From contig NZ_BATJ01000013.1 in assembly GCF_000467125.1 (NCBI RefSeq), forward strand, positions 85,321 to 149,320: a stretch of 64,000 nucleotides of DNA. Direction: 5' to 3'. The position numbers were made by a program, and so were the translations under genes. This DNA is from Vibrio proteolyticus NBRC 13287 (lineage in GTDB: Bacteria; Pseudomonadota; Gammaproteobacteria; Enterobacterales; Vibrionaceae). The notes under the pieces are model-generated. The model made no database searches. It was not told where the DNA came from and was given only the letters and a program-made list of their open reading frames with translations. Positions 24,974-37,218 of this stretch are shown one piece after another (position 1 is the stretch's first letter; each line of letters starts with the position of its first letter).

Positions 24974-26614
24974 TCATTTTAACTCTAAAGTTTCTTTTGT
25001 GGCTTCATCTCGAAGACCTAAGGCATAAGTTTTTGTCAGCTTTTTGTCTTCGTAAGTTATACCGCCAATTAAACAAGCTTTTGCAACTCTAGTGTATTCT
25101 TTTCTAATGTTTTCGTAGTTATGGATTGTCCAATGAATAATCACTTTTCTTAACGAGTAATACTCCTTCCTATAGTTGTCTTTAGTAGGTATTTTTACAC
25201 CGAATATATTTAAGCAGAATCCCAGAATCCTAGCTGATTTGAAATTGGGTAACTTTTCCATTTTCCTGATTTCATCGTATATCAATCGGTAGTATTTCTT
25301 TAAAATGTAATAGCTAGCCTTACTATCTCTGTGACCGATAAAATCGCTCCAACAAGAGTTATGCTGAATTGACCAACATGTGTCCTCATCAACACTAACA
25401 CATGCAGCAGCAAATGTTAGCTCAAACATCAATTCGGATACCAAGTCATATAAATCAATTGATTGGAATCTTTCCTCTTTCCTTTTCCGTAGCTTGTGAG
25501 GTGTAAAAACTGCAACAGACGGATGGTTTTCTATTAGGTTTATTACAGACGTGACAAACTTTACTGCCACTCTGAAGTTTTTATAGCAATCAAGATCATA
25601 GTAATTATTGGGGTTACTGTTGATTTCATATAGATATGTGCTGTTGTCTTTTATTTTACTGAAGGCGTTATTTATTGCGTATGAATGTCTCCACCACCAT
25701 CCTTCGTTTAGATAAGACTCAATTGCTGTTAGAGCTGAGTCACAATACACTTTAAATTGTTCATGTTTTAGGTCGAAAAGTGGTAAATCAGCATCTAGAG
25801 GGGAAGCAAACTGTCGATTTAAGGCTTCGAGCTTTTCTATGTCTCCAAACATGGAAATACTTAAAGGCTTTATGTACCCAATAAGCCCAGAGCTGAAACC
25901 ATCTCCTTCATGGTGCAAGAGCGAGTTTGAGTTAAGTATTGCAGCCGTTGCGGTGTTCTTAGTAAATTGACGAAATGGCAGTGTCTGGATATTTTCTGCT
26001 GTCATGCTTTCGTATAATTCGATTATGAGGTTTGGATGATATTCCGCAACAACCTCACAAAATCTTTTGTTTCCTATAAGTAGTATGATGTCATGAGCAT
26101 AATCCTTGCATTCGCCCTTAGAACCAGATGCGCAAGTTACTATACGGCTAATCGAAGGTGTAATTTCTGAGGCAACCTCTTTAAGAACATCTGCATTCCC
26201 CTCTAAGATTCTCGCATACAGTTGATGCATGAACTGTTTGTAGTTGTTCTTCCCAAATTTAGGAGGAGATATAAAACCAAAGTAAGCCCACAAACTAATG
26301 ATCATGAGGAAAAGTACAGCAAAGATTGCTTGCCACATACTTTGGCTTAGATTGAAATCAGGAGTAAGCCAACCTAAATTGACCCATAACTCTGATATAA
26401 GAACTCCGATACCAATAAGAGGTATGATGTAAAAAGAGGTTTTGTGGAGTGATATTGGTGCAACTGCTATACGAAATTTATAGCGTTCCCCCGTAATTGT
26501 GTAGACCACAAATAGTAGTGCTAGAGCGGAAATAAACGATGAGAAGCCGAATATAGAGTCAGAAGAACTCCCTGCGGGAACAAAGCACATCCCTAATAGC
26601 TCTCTAGTACACAT
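24974..26614 (-). CDS. Hypothetical multi-TM membrane protein, 546 residues
   Basis: The N-terminal region has three hydrophobic segments (about 20-40, 57-79 and 93-115), followed by a large soluble, probably cytoplasmic, domain of about 420 residues that is helix-rich and aromatic (GWWWRHSYAINNAF, SELMFELTFAAACVS, RKVIIHWTIHNYENI). No enzymatic motif is visible. I do not recognise the family. The ATG has AGGTGA six bases upstream. Size, AT-rich composition and island location fit membrane effectors or sensors of defence systems, but this cannot be supported by a motif. It lies 140 bases before the nuclease-like gene on the same strand, so both might be transcribed together. Confidence 0.75.
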   Translation of the reverse strand: MCTRELLGMCFVPAGSSSDSIFGFSSFISALALLFVVYTITGERYKFRIAVAPISLHKTSFYIIPLIGIGVLISELWVNLGWLTPDFNLSQSMWQAIFAVLFLMIISLWAYFGFISPPKFGKNNYKQFMHQLYARILEGNADVLKEVASEITPSISRIVTCASGSKGECKDYAHDIILLIGNKRFCEVVAEYHPNLIIELYESMTAENIQTLPFRQFTKNTATAAILNSNSLLHHEGDGFSSGLIGYIKPLSISMFGDIEKLEALNRQFASPLDADLPLFDLKHEQFKVYCDSALTAIESYLNEGWWWRHSYAINNAFSKIKDNSTYLYEINSNPNNYYDLDCYKNFRVAVKFVTSVINLIENHPSVAVFTPHKLRKRKEERFQSIDLYDLVSELMFELTFAAACVSVDEDTCWSIQHNSCWSDFIGHRDSKASYYILKKYYRLIYDEIRKMEKLPNFKSARILGFCLNIFGVKIPTKDNYRKEYYSLRKVIIHWTIHNYENIRKEYTRVAKACLIGGITYEDKKLTKTYALGLRDEATKETLELK

Positions 26615-27004
26615 TCACGTCACCTGATAGATTTGAATTGTACACATATTACTCGCCAATTGACTGAAAGTTAAGCTTTATGAGGGAGTTACGGTATTGA
26701 CCAATTCCTTGAAGGCAACTCCAATGAGGTTTTTATTGGTTCCGAGATCGAACTGCCCGTCTTCGGATAACTTCAAATATGGCAAATTCAATATACTGAT
26801 TTGAATAAGCGTTTGCTCTAACACAAAACGGGGCAGAAGTGTTTCAGCCAGAATGGGCTGAAACCTTAAAGCTTTAAACACTTGAATGCGAATATGCCAA
26901 CTCTGAAAATTGAATAATGTGGACAAAGATCATTCCTTTAGTCCACAGTCTTGGTACAGCAGAGAGCTTATGTTAATTATTGAAATTCATAGCCAAATAC
27001 TCAG
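26615..27004. other. Intergenic region with second copy of the 35-base repeat
   Basis: 390 bases between hemB and the 546-residue protein gene. A minus-strand frame of 82 codons (26678-26926) runs through the repeat and has no ribosome site or recognisable product, so I do not call it. The only clear structure is the repeat at 26830-26864. Confidence 0.4.
26830..26864 (+). repeat. 35-base dispersed repeat, copy 2, with perfect hairpin
   Basis: Begins GGGGCAGAAGTGTTTCAGCC. It contains GTTTCAGCC and GGCTGAAAC as a nine-base perfect inverted repeat. The copy at 22994 keeps only the outer arms. The two copies are direct repeats 3.8 kb apart that enclose the membrane-protein and nuclease-like genes. 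Confidence 0.55.
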
Positions 27005-27985
27005 CTAAACTTCTTCACTTAACCATATCGCATACTGTTTGGTGTAGTAGCTGACAATTAAATCTGCTCCAGCTCGCTTTAGCCCAATAAAAGTTTCGTT
27101 CACCACTAACTTTTCATCGAGAGCACCAGCCAGAGCCGCAAATTTAATACTCGCATACTCTCCACCTACTTGATAAGCAGCTAACGGTAAATGAGTCTCT
27201 TGTCTTAAGCGGGAGAGCACATCTAAATAAGGCGTGCCTGGTTTGACCATAAGGATATCAGCACCTTCAGCTTCATCAATAGAAGCTTCGAGTAAAGCTT
27301 GTCGACCGTTGGCATAGTCAAGTTGATAGCCTTTCCTATCACCATTGAGTTCACAATCTACTGCCGTTCTAAATGGCCCGTAAAAGGAAGAAGCAAACTT
27401 TGCTGAATGTGCCAAAATTGCCACGTCATGATAACCGGCGGCATCAAGACCTAGACGAATCGCTTTTACTTGACCATCCATCATTGCTGATGGAGCTAAC
27501 ATGTCAGCACCCGCTTTAGCTGCTGTTAAAGATTGCTTGACCAAGTTTTCAACCGTTAGGTCGTTACACACTTTACTACTCTTTATTACTCCACAGTGCC
27601 CATGATCAGTATATTCACAGAAACAAATATCCGGAATGACCATCATATCTGGCACAGCAGACTTTATTATTTTAATCATACGTGCAAGTAAACCATGATC
27701 ATTCCATGTGTCGCTTCCTTGCGCATCTTTAGTATGAGATATTCCAAAAGGCATCACATAGCGTATACCTAAAGCATGAAGTTCTCGGACCTCATCCGCT
27801 AAATGACACTCTGGGATTCTGCTTATGCCAGGTAGAGTAGAAATTGGCACAGCTCGCTCTATATGTTCCTCGACAAATATAGGATGAATTAAATCACCTA
27901 GCTGCACATGACTTTCTCTTAATAAATCTCGCATAGCTTCGGAACTGCGGAGGCGTCTCAGGCGTCGTATTGGGGCAGTATTCAA
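27005..27985 (-). CDS. hemB: Delta-aminolevulinic acid dehydratase (porphobilinogen synthase)
   Basis: 326-residue HemB, which joins two 5-aminolevulinate molecules to porphobilinogen in haem synthesis. Both active-site lysines are present: Lys196 in AHSAKFASS and Lys248 in MVKPG (Schiff base). The catalytic zinc ligands Cys121, Cys123 and Cys131 (CFCEYTDHGHCG) show the zinc-dependent type, aligning almost exactly with E. coli HemB. The start is standard (MNTAPIRRLRRLR). It lies alone inside an accessory island, away from any other haem gene, and vibrios normally have hemB on the large chromosome, so this may be a second copy (inference). Neighbours give no functional hint. Confidence 0.95.
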   Translation of the reverse strand: MNTAPIRRLRRLRSSEAMRDLLRESHVQLGDLIHPIFVEEHIERAVPISTLPGISRIPECHLADEVRELHALGIRYVMPFGISHTKDAQGSDTWNDHGLLARMIKIIKSAVPDMMVIPDICFCEYTDHGHCGVIKSSKVCNDLTVENLVKQSLTAAKAGADMLAPSAMMDGQVKAIRLGLDAAGYHDVAILAHSAKFASSFYGPFRTAVDCELNGDRKGYQLDYANGRQALLEASIDEAEGADILMVKPGTPYLDVLSRLRQETHLPLAAYQVGGEYASIKFAALAGALDEKLVVNETFIGLKRAGADLIVSYYTKQYAIWLSEEV

Positions 27986-28445
27986 AATATCATATCCTAA
28001 TTTAAGTTACTCGATGCAAAGGTTCGTTAGTCAGAGCTTATGATTTCTCTTTAGTAACAAATCACTTTTTTGATCAAAAAAATGCCGTTTTTTCACTCTG
28101 CTCTTCAATACAAAATCAGTCAATAGTTATGTAAGAAATGAGGTGGCAGCCCACACCGCAATACTTTTCTATATTTAGGGTTCGTATAACTTTTAGTATG
28201 GAAAACATATGCCTTCAAAGTTTAAAAGAGCATTTTCACTCTATGATTTCGGGCAATCAATGTTCCTGCGCTTTTGCTGATTTACAAAACCATCAATAAC
28301 GACAGGTATTGCAAAGAGAGTTGTGGACAGCTAGCACGAGCAGTAGACTTGCGCTAACCAGAACGCCTGACTTTGGGTGCGCACTAAACATGAACGTTTG
28401 ATTCTGCTACCACAAAGTCGATATTTAGTTTGATGGAGATAGATA
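27986..28445. other. Intergenic region upstream of hemB and of the small membrane protein
   Basis: 460 bases separating divergent genes, so promoters for both are expected. A short plus-strand frame (ATG at 28209, 23 codons) has no ribosome site. I see no repeat, tRNA or riboswitch pattern. Confidence 0.35.
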
Positions 28446-28694
28446 ATGAACGATAGTTGGGCTAACGTCTTTCCGTACTTTGCTGGAGCTTTTAAGCTTA
28501 TTGTATTAGGCATTGGAGCCTACTTAGCTATTAAATGGCATTTTGATGAAGAGAGGAGGGTAAGGGAAGCGCAAGGCGTGGTGTTTGATAAACCAAGCGT
28601 CACGAAAAAATTGGCTGTGATGCTAACCATCCCATTCCTTCTAAGTTTTCTGGTGCTGCTAGTTATTTATGCTACTGACTGGTTTCTCTACTGA
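28446..28694 (+). CDS. Small two-TM membrane protein
   Basis: 82-residue protein with two hydrophobic helices (about 8-28, YFAGAFKLIVLGIGAYLAIK; and about 57-79, LAVMLTIPFLLSFLVLLVIY) separated by a charged cytoplasmic loop (FDEERRVREAQG). GGAGAT stands seven bases before the ATG, which makes expression credible. The family is unknown. It sits alone at the right edge of the accessory island. Confidence 0.65.
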   Translation: MNDSWANVFPYFAGAFKLIVLGIGAYLAIKWHFDEERRVREAQGVVFDKPSVTKKLAVMLTIPFLLSFLVLLVIYATDWFLY

Positions 28695-28904
28695 TGGGCT
28701 TTATTGATACGATCAATGTTGAGCGATTTCAAATGGTGTACTCACACTGTTAAGAGGCTTATCCGATAAAACAGCTCAATCAAGACTCAAAATGTTATCT
28801 CAACGTTTACGCTCTAAATTGGTTTGAGGCAAAGCGTGCCAGAGTAGAATGCTCTGGCGGCCTTGAGTTGACGTTCTCCATACAAGCTCTGGAGCAACGT
28901 GAAT

Positions 28905-29120
28905 TTACATACGTTTTAGTGGTTTGACGACTGAATCCAAACCTTCAATTTTGAGCGCCAGACACAATTGCAGTAACTGGCCCAACTCCCCATCCGGGAA
29001 GCCTTTTTTATCAAACCACAGCAGGTATTCTTCCGGCAGGTCAATCAGTACTCGCCCGGCGTATTTGCCAAAAGGCATTTGAATTCGGGCGAGCTTAAGC
29101 AGGTTTTCTTTTTCCAGCAT
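28905..29120 (-). CDS. DUF3820 family protein
   Basis: 71-residue cytoplasmic protein with the DUF3820 pattern: MPFGKYAGRVLIDLPEEYL followed by LWFDKKGFPDGELGQLL. Such proteins have been described as putative quorum-sensing-regulated factors; some resemble small nucleic-acid-associated domains. Length and motif agree with the family. It lies 69 bases after the XRE-type regulator gene on the same strand and may be co-transcribed with it. Confidence 0.85.
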   Translation of the reverse strand: MLEKENLLKLARIQMPFGKYAGRVLIDLPEEYLLWFDKKGFPDGELGQLLQLCLALKIEGLDSVVKPLKRM

Positions 29121-29189
29121 GAGTATTCAATGGGGTGATTCACGATTAACACGCAGTATCGCTGAATCTTGGAGTGATGGAAAGCGGAC

Positions 29190-29534
29190 TCAGACCTCGT
29201 GAATGTAGTCAATGATCACTTCATTGCCTTCACAATAGACACGCTGGATCTTGCCATCGACTCTCACTCGGTTTTGCAGATGCACAACCTGCGCATCGGG
29301 CCCGGCGATCTCTTTCAGCGATGGAATGACGATATTGGGGTTCACGTGCAGTTGCTGACAGAACTGCTCGATAAAGTGGAGGCTCAGTGGCTTGGAGCCA
29401 CGCAGCAACTCAGAGAACTGAATCTGATTCATGCCCAGTCTCTTCGCGACTTCCATCTGTGTCAGGCGTAGTTTTGCTTTTTGCGACATCCAGATGTTGT
29501 ATAACGCTTCGCGATCCTGGTCCGTGAATTCCAT
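29190..29534 (-). CDS. XRE family helix-turn-helix protein
   Basis: 114-residue DNA-binding protein. A Cro/C1-type helix-turn-helix occupies about 18-70 (KLRLTQMEVAKRLGMNQIQF, then SELLRGSKPLSLHFIEQFCQ). The C-terminal 40 residues form a small beta-rich domain (VVHLQNRVRVDGKIQ, VIIDYIHEV) that may bind a ligand or dimerise. The target is unknown. It stands upstream of the DUF3820 gene, separated from the ATP synthase operon by a gap of about 280 bases that holds the operon's terminator. Confidence 0.88.
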   Translation of the reverse strand: MEFTDQDREALYNIWMSQKAKLRLTQMEVAKRLGMNQIQFSELLRGSKPLSLHFIEQFCQQLHVNPNIVIPSLKEIAGPDAQVVHLQNRVRVDGKIQRVYCEGNEVIIDYIHEV

Positions 29535-29782
29535 AGTGTCCTCTCAAGGTATTGTTTTTGCCGATAAATCCTAACAGCAATCATTGATCCCATGTCATTG
29601 TCAGGTTAACTTTTGTTCATCACATCTCAAAAACAATGCACTTAATATGCGTTTGTATTCGTAAAAAATGAACCAAAATTACTGATAAATGAGCAGGTTG
29701 ACACAACGCTGATTATTGAGAGTATAGACGAGATATTTAGGCGAAAACTCAGGCCTGAGCCAGCCAAAAGGACACCAGAGAA

Positions 29783-29808
29783 GAAGCCTGCCGACAGGCG
29801 GCAGGCTT
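29783..29808 (-). terminator. Terminator of the ATP synthase operon
   Basis: Nine-base perfect stem AAGCCTGCC / GGCAGGCTT with an eight-base loop, just past the atpC stop. On the minus strand it is followed by CTTCTTCTC, an interrupted T tract. Confidence 0.65.
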
Positions 29809-29812
29809 AAGA

Positions 29813-30253
29813 TTAGCGGCGGGCGCGAACACTGAGCTCAAACGCTCGCAGTTGCGCCAACGCTTTGGTCAGCTCCATCTGCGCCTGAGCGAACGAGAGA
29901 TCGTCGACATGCGCACGAATGTTTTCTTCGGCCGCTTTACGGGCCTGTTCGGCACGCGCCTTGTCAATGTCTCGACCGTGTAATGCGGTATCGGCCAGCA
30001 GCGTGACAACATCCGGTTGCACTTCGACCAAACCGCCAGAGACGTACAGGATCTCTTCGGGTTTGGACAGATCATCCACGATACGAGCAACACCCGGCTT
30101 AATTCGACTGATCAATGGCGAGTGGCCGGGACGAATCCCGAGCTCACCGTCAGCACCCGCTACCGCGATAGCGTGCGCCGGACCAGAGTAGAGCGTCCCC
30201 TCTGCACTGACCACATTGAGCTGGAACGTACTTTGTGAAACCGCTATGGCCAT
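29813..30253 (-). CDS. atpC: F1Fo ATP synthase epsilon subunit
   Basis: 146-residue central-stalk subunit that couples rotation to catalysis and inhibits ATP hydrolysis through its C-terminal helices. The N-terminal beta-sandwich carries FQLNVVSAEGTLYSG and GELGIRPGHSPLIS. The C-terminal helical hairpin contains AEQARKAAEENI and LTKALAQLRAFELS. Last gene of the operon, 15 bases after atpD. Confidence 0.95.
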   Translation of the reverse strand: MAIAVSQSTFQLNVVSAEGTLYSGPAHAIAVAGADGELGIRPGHSPLISRIKPGVARIVDDLSKPEEILYVSGGLVEVQPDVVTLLADTALHGRDIDKARAEQARKAAEENIRAHVDDLSFAQAQMELTKALAQLRAFELSVRARR

Positions 30254-30268
30254 ACTACCTCCTGCTCG

Positions 30269-32538
<2,270 letters not shown>

Positions 32539-32571
32539 AAAGGCCTCCTACTCAATGACGCTGATATTTGC

Positions 32572-34110
32572 CTACGAATGCAATGCGGTGAACTCTTTCA
32601 GTAAGCTGTGCAGCTCGCTTTCAATCTCATCGTTGTAATCACCAGTGTGGTTAATCGAATCCAATAGCGGTTGGGCATTGGTGTGGGCGTACGCCATCAA
32701 TTCTTCTTCGAAGGTGGCGATCTGATGGAGATCCACATCGCTCAAATAACCTTTCTCAGCAGAGAAAATGGCCAGCGCCTGCTCTGCCACCGTCATGGGT
32801 GAATATTGCTTTTGCTTCATCAGTTCCGTCACTTTCTCACCGTGATCCAGTTGCCGACGGGTGGTTTCATCCAGGTCAGATGAGAACTGCGCAAACGCAG
32901 CCAGTTCACGATACTGAGCCAGTGCGGTACGAATGCCGCCCGACAATTTTTTGATCACCTTAGTCTGAGCCGCACCACCGACGCGAGATACCGAGATACC
33001 TGGGTCCACCGCAGGACGCAAACCGGAGTTGAACAGCTGGGTTTGCAGGAAGATTTGCCCGTCGGTAATGGAGATAACGTTAGTCGGGACAAACGCCGAG
33101 ACGTCTCCTGCCTGGGTTTCAATGATTGGCAGAGCGGTAAGCGAACCGGTTTTGCCTTTCACTACCCCAGCGGTAAAACGCTCCACATACTCTTCGCTTA
33201 CTCGCGCGGCGCGTTCAAGCAAGCGTGAGTGAAGATAAAACACATCGCCCGGAAACGCTTCACGGCCCGGCGGGCGTTTAAGCAACAGCGAAATCTGACG
33301 ATACGCTACTGCTTGTTTAGACAGGTCATCGTACACAATCAGCGCGTCTTCACCGCGGTCACGGAAATACTCGCCCATCGTACAACCGGCATATGGCGCC
33401 AGGTATTGTAGCGCGGCCGCCTCTGATGCCGAAGCCACCACCACTATGGTGTTGTCCAGCGCACCATGCTCTTCCAGTTTGCGGACCACGTTGGCGATGG
33501 TCGACGCCTTCTGGCCGATGGCGACGTAAATACATTTTACGCCCAGATCTTTCTGGTTGATGATGGCATCAATGGCCATGGCGGTTTTTCCGGTCTGACG
33601 GTCTCCGATGATCAGCTCACGCTGTCCACGACCGATCGGCACCATGGAATCCACCGCTTTGTATCCTGTTTGGATAGGTTGGTCGACCGATTTACGATCA
33701 ATGACCCCGGGCGCAATCACTTCGACCGGATCCATACGCTCAAACGAGACCGCACCTTTACCGTCAATAGGCTGACCAAGCGTGTTTACGACCCGCCCTA
33801 GCAAGCCGGGGCCAACTGGCACCTGCAAAATCCGCCCGGTACCTTTCACTTTCATGCCTTCCGACAGGTCCGCATACGGCCCCATCACGACCGCACCAAC
33901 CGAATGGCGCTCCAAGTTGAGTGCCAAGGCGAAACGGTGGTCTGGCAGTTCTAACATTTCGCCCTGCATCACCTCGGATAAGCCGTGAATGGTGATGATG
34001 CCGTCGCTGACCGAAATGATGGTTCCTTCATTACACGCTTCGCTTTCCAGATTGAAATTAACGATGCGCTCTCTGATTAGTTCACTGATTTCATTTGAAT
34101 TTAATTGCAT
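32572..34110 (-). CDS. atpA: F1Fo ATP synthase alpha subunit
   Basis: 512-residue non-catalytic nucleotide-binding F1 subunit. It has P-loop [14 protein letters not shown], the N-terminal [14 protein letters not shown] that contacts delta, the arginine-finger region [11 protein letters not shown], and [18 protein letters not shown] near the C-terminus. The length matches the E. coli protein (513). Confidence 0.97.
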   Translation of the reverse strand: MQLNSNEISELIRERIVNFNLESEACNEGTIISVSDGIITIHGLSEVMQGEMLELPDHRFALALNLERHSVGAVVMGPYADLSEGMKVKGTGRILQVPVGPGLLGRVVNTLGQPIDGKGAVSFERMDPVEVIAPGVIDRKSVDQPIQTGYKAVDSMVPIGRGQRELIIGDRQTGKTAMAIDAIINQKDLGVKCIYVAIGQKASTIANVVRKLEEHGALDNTIVVVASASEAAALQYLAPYAGCTMGEYFRDRGEDALIVYDDLSKQAVAYRQISLLLKRPPGREAFPGDVFYLHSRLLERAARVSEEYVERFTAGVVKGKTGSLTALPIIETQAGDVSAFVPTNVISITDGQIFLQTQLFNSGLRPAVDPGISVSRVGGAAQTKVIKKLSGGIRTALAQYRELAAFAQFSSDLDETTRRQLDHGEKVTELMKQKQYSPMTVAEQALAIFSAEKGYLSDVDLHQIATFEEELMAYAHTNAQPLLDSINHTGDYNDEIESELHSLLKEFTALHS

Positions 34111-34122
34111 TTCTCTTCCCCG

Positions 34123-34665
34123 TTACGCATGCAGGTTGGTTGCCAGTCGGCTGATGTTCGTCAGCACACTGCCGTCAAAGACGGTTTGGCCGGCTTTGAT
34201 CACCACACCACCTACAAGGGATGGATCCAGTTGTGTTTCCAAGGTGATGGCTTTGCCATATCTGGCTTTTAACGCCTCACTAAGCTGCATCATCTGGTGC
34301 TGTTCTAAAGGCTCAGAAACACACACTGTGACTGTCATGGTGCGTTCATAATCCGCTTTCATGTCACCAAATTGGTTGATCACTTCACTCAGTGCTTTCA
34401 GCCGTTTGTTTTCAGCCATGACGCGCAGAAAATTTTCGAAGTACTGGCTGAGCCATTCGCCAGTGGCAAGCAGAATCAAATCCAGTAATGCCTGCTCTGA
34501 CCCATCCTCTTCCAGCTCACTGAGCAACAAACGGGTATTGGGCTGCGCCAATACAACGTCGCACAGCGCCAGCATTTGCTGCCACTCATCCAGACATGCA
34601 GCTTCACAGGCATAATCAAAGGCGGCTTTCGCATAAGGTTGCGCGACCACTGTCAGATCCGACAT
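34123..34665 (-). CDS. atpH: F1Fo ATP synthase delta subunit
   Basis: 180-residue peripheral-stalk protein linking F1 to subunit b. The N-terminal helical bundle has VVAQPYAKAAFDYACE, and the C-terminal part DPSLVGGVVIKAGQTVFDGS is the family hallmark. It follows atpF by eight bases. Confidence 0.94.
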   Translation of the reverse strand: MSDLTVVAQPYAKAAFDYACEAACLDEWQQMLALCDVVLAQPNTRLLLSELEEDGSEQALLDLILLATGEWLSQYFENFLRVMAENKRLKALSEVINQFGDMKADYERTMTVTVCVSEPLEQHQMMQLSEALKARYGKAITLETQLDPSLVGGVVIKAGQTVFDGSVLTNISRLATNLHA

Positions 34666-34673
34666 ACGCCCCC

Positions 34674-35144
34674 CTAGACTTCGCTGATGAAGCGATTCAC
34701 CAGCTCTCGGTTCGCCGCACTATCGAGGTTGCGACTGATCAGTTTGCTGGCACTGGCGATCACCAGGTCGGCCATTTCATCTTTCAGCTCCTGACGGACT
34801 TTGCTGCGTTCCAGCTCCACTTCGGCTTTGCCTTCGGCAACAATGCGGGCTTTTTCCTGCTTCGCCAGATCAACCGCTTCTGCAATCATCTGGTCCTGAC
34901 GCTGCTTACCCTGATTAATGATCGCCTGAGCCTTCTCACGCGCTTCCGCTACCAGGCTGTCACCATTGGCTTTGGCCAGTTCCAGCTCTTTCGCAGCCTG
35001 TTCGGTTTGCTCAAGGCCCTGTGCAATTTCGGCGCGGCGCTCATCGAGCATTTTGACAAGTGGTGGCCAGACGTATTTCATGCACAGCCAGACAAAGATC
35101 ACGAAGGAGATCGCCTGACCCAGCATTGAGGCATTTAAGTTCAT
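34674..35144 (-). CDS. atpF: F1Fo ATP synthase b subunit
   Basis: 156-residue stator subunit: one N-terminal TM (about 8-26, GQAISFVIFVWLCMKYVWPP) and a long charged coiled coil (ERRAEIAQGLEQTEQAAKEL onwards) that dimerises and reaches delta. The length equals the E. coli protein. Confidence 0.95.
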   Translation of the reverse strand: MNLNASMLGQAISFVIFVWLCMKYVWPPLVKMLDERRAEIAQGLEQTEQAAKELELAKANGDSLVAEAREKAQAIINQGKQRQDQMIAEAVDLAKQEKARIVAEGKAEVELERSKVRQELKDEMADLVIASASKLISRNLDSAANRELVNRFISEV

Positions 35145-35187
35145 AGCACCCTCACTTCTATAACGTGTTGAAAATGAATAGTTCGAA

Positions 35188-35424
35188 TTACGCTACAGCG
35201 AAGATGATGTACAAACCGATACCCACGCCGATCATTGGCACCGCATCCACCAGACCCATCATGATAAAGAACTGAGTTCGCAGCATCGGGGTAAGATCCG
35301 GCTGACGAGCCACACCTTCAAGATACTTACCGGCCAGATTACCGATACCTGACGCGGCACCAGCAGCACCCAAACCAATCAGCAGTGCCCCTGCGACATA
35401 TAGAACTGCGCTAACGATATCCAT
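35188..35424 (-). CDS. atpE: F1Fo ATP synthase c subunit (proton type)
   Basis: 78-residue hairpin of two TM helices that forms the rotor ring. The polar loop is ARQPDL and the ion-binding carboxylate is Asp60 in [10 protein letters not shown]. The sodium-binding set (Gln in helix 1, Glu-Ser in helix 2) is absent, so the ring should be proton-driven. Helix 1 ([19 protein letters not shown]) differs slightly from E. coli. Confidence 0.95.
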   Translation of the reverse strand: MDIVSAVLYVAGALLIGLGAAGAASGIGNLAGKYLEGVARQPDLTPMLRTQFFIMMGLVDAVPMIGVGIGLYIIFAVA

Positions 35425-35473
35425 AACAACTCCTAGAATTGAATTTTTAATTAAGATTTAAAACAGTCAAAAA

Positions 35474-36241
<768 letters not shown>

Positions 36242-36640
36242 TTATGCCTTCCTTTCACTCGGGTCTTTAAACATCGGCGTGAAGAAATGGCCAAGCATCG
36301 TCACGCTGAATGCAATCAAGACCACGATGTTGCGAAGAGCCATGAATCGAAAGGTCAACACGAACATCACAACGGTGTAGACGATTTTGATATTACGACT
36401 CAGGTTCATCAGGTCGCGTAAGCTCTTCTCTGGTTTCAGTTTCGATTTAATGGACGCCATCACCATACCCAGAAGAGATGGCAGAACAGCGATAAGCACA
36501 CCGGTCAATGCCGATTCTGCACTCAACACTCCATTGCTGAGGTACTCATACCCCATGAATAGACCTCCCAATAACAGTTGAGCTATCACGAGCCTCCGTC
36601 CAGCCAACATAATTGCGTTGCTGGTAATATTCGTTTCCAT
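36242..36640 (-). CDS. atpI: ATP synthase accessory protein AtpI
   Basis: 132-residue four-TM inner membrane protein that is the first gene of the operon. AtpI is thought to help assembly of the c ring or ion homeostasis. Hydrophobic segments lie at about 13-31, 38-58, 85-103 and 105-122, with the basic loop SIKSKLKPEKSLRDLMN between helices 2 and 3. Sequence conservation is usually low, so position and topology carry the call. Confidence 0.85.
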   Translation of the reverse strand: METNITSNAIMLAGRRLVIAQLLLGGLFMGYEYLSNGVLSAESALTGVLIAVLPSLLGMVMASIKSKLKPEKSLRDLMNLSRNIKIVYTVVMFVLTFRFMALRNIVVLIAFSVTMLGHFFTPMFKDPSERKA

Positions 36641-37140
36641 AAACCACCCTAGATTTAATAATTACGAATTAAATTTATGATAAATAAAATTCACAATATT
36701 CAACTCATATGATGATAAGAGAAATACAGTGATAAATAAAATTCACAGAAATAAATTTAACTTGATAATTATAATTCACAGAATAAGGATGAAAGGTATA
36801 AATAACTCCGTATTCCGTACCCAAATGAATATACACCCATAATTTATTCGATCTAAATCGAAAAACATGAAATTTATCATTTCATTTTTGAAGAAAAAAT
36901 TAATTTGATATTTAGGTTTTTCGACGATAGATTGAAAAGCAGTCTTTATCAGCATTAAGACGAAAAGCTCAATCACAAGGACGTGATCTCATTTAATAAT
37001 GAGCACTTACAGGAAGTTATTAAATTGACATAAGAAAATATAATTATTTACGACCGAATTTATCAATAAATTCGGCCATTAACCACATCAAAAACAAATA
37101 TAATTGTTAATTGATTTTTAATTTAAAAGTATACACCTAT
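36641..37140 (-). promoter_or_regulatory. AT-rich promoter region of the ATP synthase operon with repeats
   Basis: 500 very AT-rich bases without a credible gene. It contains three similar 18-base elements (see the repeat entry) and an inverted repeat CCGAATTTA-TCAA-TAAATTCGG at 37054-37075 that could be an operator or part of a terminator. The atp promoter should lie here. Confidence 0.5.
36678..36780 (-). repeat. Three copies of an 18-base element upstream of atpI
   Basis: TGATAAATAAAATTCACA occurs exactly at 36678-36695 and 36730-36747, and as TGATAATTATAATTCACA (16 of 18) at 36763-36780. Spacings are 52 and 33 bases, all in one orientation. They lie 38-140 bases before the atpI start, a fit for regulator binding sites; no known regulator matches. 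Confidence 0.65.
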
Positions 37141-37192
37141 AAAAAAGCACACAAGGTATTCATTATTCTTAATCAATACGATGCGTGCTTTT
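37141..37192 (-). terminator. Probable terminator of the fhu operon
   Basis: AAAAGCAC and GTGCTTTT arms separated by 34 bases, with a T run on the minus strand after the second arm, 27 bases past the fhuB stop. The large loop makes this less certain. Confidence 0.4.
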
Positions 37193-37218
37193 ATCAGCAA
37201 CTTTCTGTTGTAACAACA

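Noticed and set aside
26678..26926. 82-codon minus-strand frame before hemB
   Set aside because: It runs through the 35-base repeat, has no ribosome site and shows no recognisable protein pattern.
19079..28445. CRISPR array, prophage or IS element in the AT-rich island
   Set aside because: No regularly spaced repeats, integrase, transposase or phage structural genes were seen.
36776..36976. 66-codon minus-strand frame upstream of atpI
   Set aside because: Very AT-rich sequence with biased residues; it lacks a ribosome site and overlaps the repeat region.
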